Assembly: GCA_913056425.1 (NCBI GenBank) | Contig: CAJXLR010000041.1 | Coordinates: forward strand, 1 to 10,273 | DNA: 10,273 nt | Direction: 5' to 3' | Origin: an uncultured Bacteroidota bacterium | GTDB lineage: Bacteria > Bacteroidota > Bacteroidia > NS11-12g > UBA9320 | In this document: positions 1 through 6,157 of the stretch, piece by piece | Layout: each line of letters opens with the position of its first letter | Numbering within the stretch: the first letter of the stretch is position 1 | The notes under the pieces: model-generated | Told to the model about the DNA's origin: nothing | What the model saw: only the letters and a program-made list of their open reading frames with translations | Databases searched by the model: none | Made by a program: the position numbers and the translations under genes

Positions 1-161
1 TACACACTACCGGTGTCGTCTGTTCCGTTTTCGTTATCTGATTGTAACGACTTAAGCAAGTTGTTCAGCTCTTCTTGAGCTTGATTCATCTTCTTTTCGA
101 TAATCGCTTTGAACTCTTGAAGTTCAGCGTCTGAGTATCGAGTTTTAACTTGTTCACCCAT
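1..161 (-). CDS. DksA/TraR-family transcriptional regulator, N-terminal part (partial)
   Basis: Only the first 53 codons are inside the window; the gene runs off the left edge. The protein begins MGEQVKTRYSDAELQEFKAI and continues as a charged, Glu/Lys/Gln-rich helix, then an acidic stretch ending GTDDTGSV. This matches the N-terminal coiled coil of the short DksA/TraR-like proteins of Bacteroidota, which carry a C4 zinc finger further on; that finger would lie outside the window and cannot be checked. DksA-type proteins bind RNA polymerase through its secondary channel and tune transcription. The ATG lies four bases after the ileS stop codon, so the two are almost certainly cotranscribed. 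The order ileS, dksA-like (often then lspA) is common in this phylum. There is no clear ribosome binding site. Identity rests on the N-terminus and context. Confidence 0.8.
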   Translation of the reverse strand, partial: MGEQVKTRYSDAELQEFKAIIEKKMNQAQEELNNLLKSLQSDNENGTDDTGSV

Positions 162-165
162 CTTG

Positions 166-3100
166 TTATGATTTTGTTAGTCCAACACTTAATTCAACGT
201 CGTCCAATTCAATGTTTTCGTCGCTTGAAAACCCTTGAGTAAAGGTAATTTTACTCGCTAAAATTTCGCCGCAAATATAATCATTAAACGCCTCAATCGC
301 AAGTTTTATTTTGTCGTTATGACTTACAGTAACCTCAATGAAATCAGTCACTTGGAAGTCTTTTGCCTTCCGTAAATTCTGAATTCTATTTACAAATTCT
401 CGTGCCAGTCCTTCTTGCTCTAATTCCTCGGTAATGGTCATGTCTAAGGCTACCGTTAAACCTTGTTCGCTAACCACTTGCCACCCTGGCATGTCTGTAG
501 ATTGTATCACAACTTCTTCAAGGAGTAATTCAAAAGTCTCACCGTTGTCGAGCTGTAAATCTATTTTGCCTTGACTCTGAATGGAGTTGATGTCGTCTTG
601 ATCCAGTGCACCACAAGCTTTCGCAACAAACTTCATGTTTTTTCCGGCCTTTGGGCCAATCATTTTGAAGTTCGGCTTTAGTGTTTGGACAATTTGGATT
701 TCACTGGATTTATCCAAGAACTCTATGGTTTTGATATTTACCTCGCGACAGATAACATCCGCTACGGCAGAGATCTGCTCTCGTTGATTGTCGTTTTGAA
801 CCGGAATTAACAACCTACCAAGAGGCTGACGAACGCGAATACGTTCTTTTTTGCGGATTGAGAGAACCATCGATGTGATTCGCTGAGCCATATCCATTCG
901 TTCCTCCAGTTTTGTATCGATCAGGTTGGTATCAGCTTTCACAAAGTCAGCCAAATGCACGGAGTTTGATTCTTCCCCACCGGTTAAATCATTATAGAGT
1001 CGATCCGAATAGAATGGTGCGAACGGAGCGATCAAGATACTTAAATCATGCAAGCACGTGTAAAGAACCGAATAAGCTGTATTCTTATCCGCTGGGTCGT
1101 CATTTTTCCAGAAACGTCTTCGACACAATCGGATATACCAGTTACTCAAATGCTCGATGGTAAATTCCTGAATGGCTCTCGTGGCCTTTGTAGGCTCGTA
1201 GTCATTCATAGCATCGGTAACTACTTGTTTTAAGCTATTTAGCTTAGAGATAACCCAACGATCTATTTCTTGGTAATGCGACGAATAGTTGGTTCCGTCG
1301 TATTCAAACCCATCAATATTGGCATATAGCGCAAAGAACGAATAGGTGTTGTAAAGCGTTCCATAAAACTTGCGCTTCGTTTCTTCAAGTCCGTCGGTGC
1401 TAAACTTTAAGTTATCCCAAGGCGACGCATTGGTGAGCATGTACCAACGCACAATATCTGCACCGAATGTATCCATGGTCTCAAATGGGTCAACGGTATT
1501 TCCTAAACGTTTAGACATCTTATTCCCGTTCTTGTCTAGAACAAGTCCATTGGAGATGACGTTTTTGTAGGCAACCGAATCGAATACTGTTGTGGCAATG
1601 GCGTGAAGGGTATAGAACCATCCTCGAGTTTGATCCACACCTTCTGCGATGTAATCTGCAGGGAAGGATTGATTCTGATCAATTTTTTCCTTGTTCTCGA
1701 ACGGGTAGTGCCATTGTGCATAAGGCATCGACCCGGAGTCGAACCAAACATCAATCAAGTCTGCTTCGCGCTTCATGGCTTGGCCGGAGTCATTCACCAA
1801 AACGATTTTATCTACAACGTTTTTATGTAAATCAACCTTGGCGTAGTTGTCTTTCGACATGTCGCCTAGATTGAAACTTGCAAAGGGATTGGAGTCCATC
1901 ATACCGGCTGCAATCGATTTATCGATTTCCGTGACAAGTTCCTCCACAGAACCTATTGCTTTTTCTTCTTTACCGTCTTCGGTTCGCCAGATTGGCAGCG
2001 GGATTCCCCAGAATCGAGACCTACTTAAATTCCAATCGTTTGCGTTTTGTAGCCAATTTCCAAAACGACCCTCACCCGTTGATTTTGGTTTCCAGTTTAT
2101 GGTTTGGTTGAGTTCGTACATCCGATCTCGGACATCCGTAACTTTTATGAACCAAGAATCAAGAGGATAGTACAGAATCGGTTTATCTGTGCGCCAACAA
2201 TTTGGATAACTGTGGACGTATTTTTCAACCTTAAATGCTCTGTTGCGCGTCTTTAGTTCGATTGCCAATTCTACGTCAACCGACTTATCCGGAGCATCTT
2301 GGTCGTAGTATTCGTTTTTTACATACTTACCTGCATACTCACCCATGTGCTTGGTAAACTTACCCTGGAGATCGACCAAGGGTACCGGATTACCATTGTC
2401 GTCAAATACCAGCATAGGTGGTACAGGTGGGGTCGCCTCTTTGGCAACCTTCGCATCATCGGCACCAAAAGTTGGGGCAGTGTGCACAATACCGGTTCCG
2501 TCTTCCGTAGTAACAAAGTCACCTCCGATTACACGGAAGGCATTTTCAGTGCCTTCATACGGCTGAGCGAATGTGAAAAGTTGCTCGTAGCGTAAACCAA
2601 TCAGATCGCTTCCTTTGAAACGATCGATGATTTTATACGGGATCTTCTTGTCTCCTTCGCTGTAATTAAGTTCGTCTGAAGCCTCGTACTTGCCGGAAAA
2701 TTGTTTGCTTATCAAGGCTTCGGCTAAAACAACCTGAATAGGTTCGTGTGTATACTGATTGAAGGTTTCAACCAATACATAGTCGATTTTCGGTCCTACG
2801 GTCAATGCAGTATTCGACGGAAGCGTCCACGGAGTTGTTGTCCAAGCGAGGAAGAAAACATCTTTGTTTGACGACCAAGGAGCAGTTGCCTCTGCGTTTG
2901 GTGTAAACCTGAACTGAGCTACAACAGTTGTATCTGTAACATCTTGATAAGTTCCCGGTTGATTCAACTCATGTGAGCTGAGGCCGGTACCCGCTTTAGG
3001 TGAATACGGTTGTATGGTGTAGCCTTTATATAGAAGACCTTTGTTGTATACTTGTTTGAGTAGCCACCAAACGGATTCCATGTATTTCGAATCGTAGGTA

Positions 3101-3570
3101 ATATATGGATCATCCATATTCACCCAGTAACCCATTTGTTTGGTGAGGTTGTTCCAAACATCCGTGTAGCGCATTACAGCCTCGCGACACGCTTTGTTGT
3201 AATCTTCAACAGATATCTTCTTACCGATATCCTCTTTGGTAATACCTAGCTCTTTTTCAACACCTAATTCTACTGGTAGACCATGAGTATCCCACCCAGC
3301 TTTGCGCTCTACACGATATCCTTGTAGCGTTTTGTATCGACAAAATATGTCCTTAATGGTTCGAGCCATCACGTGGTGAATACCCGGCATTCCGTTGGCT
3401 GAAGGAGGTCCTTCAAAGAAGACATACGGATTGGATGCATCGCGTTGCTCCACACTTCGTTCGAATACCTTGTTTTCTTCCCATTGCTGGGCTACTTCAG
3501 CCTCGATTTGAGGAAGGTTGAACGACTTATATTCAGTATACCGCTTTTGGGGCGTTGAGTTCTCAGACAT
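166..3570 (-). CDS. ileS: Isoleucyl-tRNA synthetase, type 2 (IleRS2) with GxHH active-site motif
   Basis: A complete 1134-residue cytoplasmic class I aminoacyl-tRNA synthetase that charges tRNA-Ile with isoleucine. The first catalytic signature is at residues 55-70 (PPSANGMPGIHHVMAR); the HIGH position reads G63-I-H-H66. The KMSKS loop is KMSKR at 684-688. The CP1 editing domain is present and looks intact, with the Thr-rich TTTPWTLPSN at 244-253 and GTGIVHTAP at 358-366 followed by the Asp pair 371-372. WNLSRSRFWGIPLP is at 513-526 and the anticodon-binding helix NWYIRLCRRRFWK lies further on. The C-terminal region resembles the long type 2 tail (DUF5915-like) rather than the zinc-binding tail of the E. 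coli type. Length is normal for the family. The ATG is supported by a promoter-like box just upstream. The downstream dksA-like gene follows after four bases. Type 2 enzymes, especially with GxHH, are associated with mupirocin resistance (family knowledge). Confidence 0.97.
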   Translation of the reverse strand: MSENSTPQKRYTEYKSFNLPQIEAEVAQQWEENKVFERSVEQRDASNPYVFFEGPPSANGMPGIHHVMARTIKDIFCRYKTLQGYRVERKAGWDTHGLPVELGVEKELGITKEDIGKKISVEDYNKACREAVMRYTDVWNNLTKQMGYWVNMDDPYITYDSKYMESVWWLLKQVYNKGLLYKGYTIQPYSPKAGTGLSSHELNQPGTYQDVTDTTVVAQFRFTPNAEATAPWSSNKDVFFLAWTTTPWTLPSNTALTVGPKIDYVLVETFNQYTHEPIQVVLAEALISKQFSGKYEASDELNYSEGDKKIPYKIIDRFKGSDLIGLRYEQLFTFAQPYEGTENAFRVIGGDFVTTEDGTGIVHTAPTFGADDAKVAKEATPPVPPMLVFDDNGNPVPLVDLQGKFTKHMGEYAGKYVKNEYYDQDAPDKSVDVELAIELKTRNRAFKVEKYVHSYPNCWRTDKPILYYPLDSWFIKVTDVRDRMYELNQTINWKPKSTGEGRFGNWLQNANDWNLSRSRFWGIPLPIWRTEDGKEEKAIGSVEELVTEIDKSIAAGMMDSNPFASFNLGDMSKDNYAKVDLHKNVVDKIVLVNDSGQAMKREADLIDVWFDSGSMPYAQWHYPFENKEKIDQNQSFPADYIAEGVDQTRGWFYTLHAIATTVFDSVAYKNVISNGLVLDKNGNKMSKRLGNTVDPFETMDTFGADIVRWYMLTNASPWDNLKFSTDGLEETKRKFYGTLYNTYSFFALYANIDGFEYDGTNYSSHYQEIDRWVISKLNSLKQVVTDAMNDYEPTKATRAIQEFTIEHLSNWYIRLCRRRFWKNDDPADKNTAYSVLYTCLHDLSILIAPFAPFYSDRLYNDLTGGEESNSVHLADFVKADTNLIDTKLEERMDMAQRITSMVLSIRKKERIRVRQPLGRLLIPVQNDNQREQISAVADVICREVNIKTIEFLDKSSEIQIVQTLKPNFKMIGPKAGKNMKFVAKACGALDQDDINSIQSQGKIDLQLDNGETFELLLEEVVIQSTDMPGWQVVSEQGLTVALDMTITEELEQEGLAREFVNRIQNLRKAKDFQVTDFIEVTVSHNDKIKLAIEAFNDYICGEILASKITFTQGFSSDENIELDDVELSVGLTKS

Positions 3571-3590
3571 AGGTGTTGTTTAAGAAGCTG

Positions 3591-3598
3591 CAAATTTA
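3591..3598 (-). promoter_or_regulatory. Promoter -7 box for ileS (TAAATTTG)
   Basis: Read on the minus strand this is TAAATTTG followed by CAGC, a full match to the Bacteroidota -7 consensus TAnnTTTG. It ends 20 bases before the ileS ATG, implying a short leader. I see no convincing -33 TTG-type element. Its position after the DUF1059 stop codon suggests ileS can be transcribed independently of the symporter genes upstream. Confidence 0.5.
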
Positions 3599-3641
3599 TT
3601 AATTCATACGCTTCTAGCTCACAGATTATACGCTATGATTG

Positions 3642-3869
3642 TCATCGTGCAGCAAATAGTGCTCGCTTCTTATCCATCCAGTCTTGCATGGCTATCGAAT
3701 CTTGCATCAATTCTTGTATTTTGTTCAAGGCATCTCTGTGCGGAGCATCCCCATTTTTGAGCATTTCTATGCCGTGATTTCGGCTTAACTGTGCGATTTC
3801 TTCAAAGCTGTCGGCTTCGAATGTGCAGTCACACGCACCGCCTAATTCGTTACACGTCATTTGTTTCAT
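3642..3869 (-). CDS. DUF1059-family small protein
   Basis: A complete 75-residue soluble protein beginning MKQMTCNELGGACDCTFEAD and containing FEEIAQLSRNHGIEML. This pattern (an early Cys, then LGGxCD, a short acidic turn, then a helix with a conserved His and Met) is typical of DUF1059, a family of small proteins without established function. Visible cysteines are C6, C13 and C15, which could bind a metal, but that is inference. The start codon lies inside the end of the upstream symporter gene, a 20-base overlap in a different frame, so translation is probably coupled. An alternative start at the fourth codon (ATG, 3860) would shorten the overlap; the longer form is preferred because DUF1059 proteins usually begin with a few residues before the TC. 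No partner can be named. Confidence 0.85.
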   Translation of the reverse strand: MKQMTCNELGGACDCTFEADSFEEIAQLSRNHGIEMLKNGDAPHRDALNKIQELMQDSIAMQDWMDKKRALFAAR

Positions 3870-5190
3870 AATCTGTATTTAGTAGTTGTGAAGGTTTGTC
3901 GGAGCTCCCAAACCACTTGTTAAACACCACAGTGGCGGTAAGGTCTCCGGTTACATTAACTGCCGTTCTGAACATTCCTAAGATGCGATCAATTCCTATT
4001 ATAACGAAGAGCCCTTCGGAAGGAATGCCTGTGCTCTGAAGTACAGTTGCCAGAACAATTACTCCACCACCAGGAATTGCAGGAGTTCCGATTGATGCAG
4101 ATACAACAGTAACGGTGAGCAGCAGTACGGTAATTACGTTTAATTCTACTCCATAAGACTGCGCCATAAACAACACGGTTACACACTGAAAAAGTGCTGT
4201 TCCGTCCATGTTTATTGTGGCTCCAATGGGTATTACAAAGTCACTAACTTTCGAAGATACTCCAAGGTTCTCATCAGCTGTTTTCATGGTTAACGGCATA
4301 ACGGCTGCTGAGCTCGCGGTAGAAAACGCGAGCAATTGGGCGTCTTTGATTGACTTTAAGTACTCGATTGGACTTTTCTTCATGACTATCGAATAAATGA
4401 TCAGGTAGACACAGAAAAGAATGAGAAGACCCAGGATAACCACCATCATGTAATATCCAAGGCCCACAAAAACGTCGATTCCTGTAGCTGAAACCAGTGC
4501 CGCAATGAGTCCGAAAACGGCATACGGGACGAGTCGCATTGCCCATCCAACCACAATCATACAAATCTTTTGAATCGCCTCTATAAATCGGATTACAGGC
4601 CTTGAGTGATTGGTGTCGAGCTGAGTGATCGCAATACCAATAATGATGGTAAAAACAATAATTGGCAGCATATCTCCGGATAGAATGGCTTGTAATGGAT
4701 TTACCGGAATGAGGTTTGATATGGTATCCGGTATGTCGATGCCTCCCGAAGAGGTAACTTCCGGGGTGCTGACATCAACGTTTGTAAGTCCTCCGCGTTC
4801 TTGAACAAAGTTTCCGGGATTAAAAATGAATGCTACGGCGATTCCAATCCCAATTGCTATAGTCGTGGTTCCTATAAAGTATAGAAACAACCACATCCCA
4901 AACGTCTTAAGCCTATCGCTTACATTACTTACGAGCCCGGATATGATTGAGGCAAATATCAAAGGAATCATAACCATCTGAGCGAGCTTCATGAAGATTT
5001 CACCCGGAAGATTTAGCCAGTTACCCAGTGAATGTGCAACCGACTCATCAAAAATACCACTGGATGGATTTAGCAGTAACCCAACTCCGATTCCTAAAAC
5101 CAGTCCAATGATAACCTTGAGCCAAAGTCGCTCCTGGACTAGGTCTGTCACGTAGACGGCTAAATCATTGAGTGGTTTTACAATCAGCAT
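3850..5190 (-). CDS. Dicarboxylate/amino acid:cation symporter (SDF/DAACS family)
   Basis: A complete 446-residue inner-membrane protein of the GltP/DctA/GltPh fold, which imports acidic amino acids or C4-dicarboxylates with Na+ or H+. Family hallmarks are the serine-rich re-entrant hairpin FSTASSAAVMPLT (289-301), NMDGT in TM7 (327-331), the Pro/Gly-rich second hairpin around GTPAIPGGG (368-376), and DRILGMFRTAVNVTGD in TM8 (401-416). R408, N412 and D416 line up with the GltPh substrate and ion residues R397, N401 and D405, and D401 with D390. The position equivalent to GltPh D394, which binds the substrate amino group, is G405 here. Aspartate/glutamate specificity should therefore not be assumed; a dicarboxylate or another acid is possible. 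The gene overlaps the DUF1059 gene by 20 bases. No TAnnTTTG box lies in the 51-base gap upstream, so it is probably cotranscribed with the small membrane proteins. Confidence 0.93.
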   Translation of the reverse strand: MLIVKPLNDLAVYVTDLVQERLWLKVIIGLVLGIGVGLLLNPSSGIFDESVAHSLGNWLNLPGEIFMKLAQMVMIPLIFASIISGLVSNVSDRLKTFGMWLFLYFIGTTTIAIGIGIAVAFIFNPGNFVQERGGLTNVDVSTPEVTSSGGIDIPDTISNLIPVNPLQAILSGDMLPIIVFTIIIGIAITQLDTNHSRPVIRFIEAIQKICMIVVGWAMRLVPYAVFGLIAALVSATGIDVFVGLGYYMMVVILGLLILFCVYLIIYSIVMKKSPIEYLKSIKDAQLLAFSTASSAAVMPLTMKTADENLGVSSKVSDFVIPIGATINMDGTALFQCVTVLFMAQSYGVELNVITVLLLTVTVVSASIGTPAIPGGGVIVLATVLQSTGIPSEGLFVIIGIDRILGMFRTAVNVTGDLTATVVFNKWFGSSDKPSQLLNTDYETNDV

Positions 5191-5241
5191 GAACGATGAT
5201 TATTCTTCTTATCGGCGATTATTCCTACAGGCGAACTTGAT

Positions 5242-5601
5242 TTATGTGGTTATTTCAAATGCAATGAGGCCTGCCAAAAGTGTAAATATACAAGCGAGTA
5301 TCGTTCCTAAGATAAACAGAGTTGGACGTCGTTTGTGAATACTAAATCGACTATTAAGGAAGTGCAGGTCGAGCGTTTCCAAGTAAAAGCCGGTCATGTA
5401 CGCCAAATTCATAATGATAGCATAGATACTTGCAAAGACTACGTCGTACCATCGTGTGTATTTCCAATAAATAATCAGAATGATAAAACCGCAGACACCA
5501 ACTAGGACGTTGTATGTAATTCGTCGTTTCTCCCAAAATTTAACCGACTGTCCAAGTTGGTTAGTTAGATTCAGTTCTTCATCCAGTATTGGGTCGTCCA
5601 T
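5242..5601 (-). CDS. Uncharacterised small membrane protein (three predicted TM segments)
   Basis: I do not recognise a named family. Starting at the ATG at 5601 (MDDPILDEELNLTNQLGQSV) the protein has 119 residues: an acidic soluble N-terminus of about 20 residues, a basic WEKRR patch, then three hydrophobic segments, roughly residues 28-46, 52-75 and 89-116, with basic HKRRP before the last. It looks like an inner-membrane protein. The same frame stays open further upstream to 5691, but that extension lies inside the preceding gene and reads as non-coding. The chosen start is eight bases after the upstream stop codon, which is the normal operon spacing here. It sits between another small membrane protein and the symporter and may be cotranscribed with both. 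No function can be assigned. Confidence 0.75.
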   Translation of the reverse strand: MDDPILDEELNLTNQLGQSVKFWEKRRITYNVLVGVCGFIILIIYWKYTRWYDVVFASIYAIIMNLAYMTGFYLETLDLHFLNSRFSIHKRRPTLFILGTILACIFTLLAGLIAFEITT

Positions 5602-5609
5602 AGCGAAAC

Positions 5610-5924
5610 CTAAAGTTGATCGAGGATTTCCTCGCTGGCTACTTCCTTTTTCGACCAATTTCGTTTGAGAAGCTGATACACAATGTAACAACTAAGCAAT
5701 CCAGAGGGTAGTCCAACCAGAGCGGTTGAAAGTTGATCGGTGAAGTCGAACTCAAACGAATCGCTCATGTCCATTGCGATGAACAATCCAATCCCAACGA
5801 TCATTTGACCAACGTTGTAGACTACGACACCTAATATTCCGTATCCCCATCTACTTTTTCCATAATCATCGGCAAGATCTGCGAAGTATTTGCCAATGAA
5901 GTACCATAATATTATTCCCAGCAT
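5610..5924 (-). CDS. Uncharacterised small membrane protein
   Basis: About 104 residues from the ATG at 5924 (MLGIILWYFIGKYFADLADD). A TTG five codons upstream (5939) would give 109 residues; ATG is preferred. It has a hydrophobic N-terminal segment, a short polar stretch with DDYGKSRWG, a long hydrophobic segment starting YGILGVVVYNVGQMIVG, an acidic loop (DMSDSFEFDF), a third hydrophobic segment (about residues 71-88) and a Lys/Glu-rich cytoplasmic tail. The N-terminal arrangement of a TM segment, then F.DLA, then a basic stretch and W-G-(Y/F)-x-I-L-G resembles orphan membrane proteins that are frequent in Bacteroidota, but I cannot name a family with confidence. The next membrane-protein gene starts eight bases after its stop codon, so the two form a pair. 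Confidence 0.72.
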   Translation of the reverse strand: MLGIILWYFIGKYFADLADDYGKSRWGYGILGVVVYNVGQMIVGIGLFIAMDMSDSFEFDFTDQLSTALVGLPSGLLSCYIVYQLLKRNWSKKEVASEEILDQL

Positions 5925-5943
5925 AGTTTTGATGGACAAGTTA

Positions 5944-6078
5944 TAATTTTTTGAGCAACCGTTTAGCGTCGGAGGGAGACTTGAAGGATTGATTGGGAGA
6001 GATGTCCTTGCCGCTATGGGTAAATGGAAGTAGATTTCGATGGGGAAGGGGTGATGCTATTCCCTCGCCAAAAAACTC
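5944..6078 (-). other. Intergenic start-less open tail, possible gene remnant
   Basis: The 233-base gap between the exporter gene and the small membrane protein genes contains a 45-codon minus-strand frame with no stop. It is flanked by in-frame TAA codons at 6079-6081 and 5941-5943 and has no ATG, GTG or TTG inside. It ends in a polar, basic, natural-looking tail (SPSDAKRLLKKL). The same frame is also open for about 25 codons before the TAA at 6079-6081. It could be the eroded C-terminus of a lost gene or chance; there is no hairpin or transposon end beside it. No other feature is visible in this gap. Confidence 0.25.
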
Positions 6079-6157
6079 TTACCGCACAATAGACCGCTTG
6101 GATAAATCTCCGTTCGTCAATTTTTTAGCTGAAGCAATTGGATGATGATAGGTGAGT

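Noticed and set aside
1590..1874. Plus-strand open frames inside ileS (several, up to 107 residues)
   Set aside because: All are antisense to conserved IleRS sequence, with compositions typical of shadow frames.
3607..3637. Direct repeat of ATACGCT in the gap upstream of ileS
   Set aside because: Two 7-base copies about 27 bases apart in a short AT-rich gap; too little to call an operator or terminator.
4208..4396. Plus-strand open frame inside the symporter gene
   Set aside because: It is antisense to conserved transporter motifs and has no independent start signals or recognisable product.
5602..5691. N-terminal extension of the 119-residue membrane protein to an upstream start at 5691
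   Set aside because: It lies inside the preceding gene and reads as its shadow. The ATG at 5601 follows the upstream stop by eight bases.
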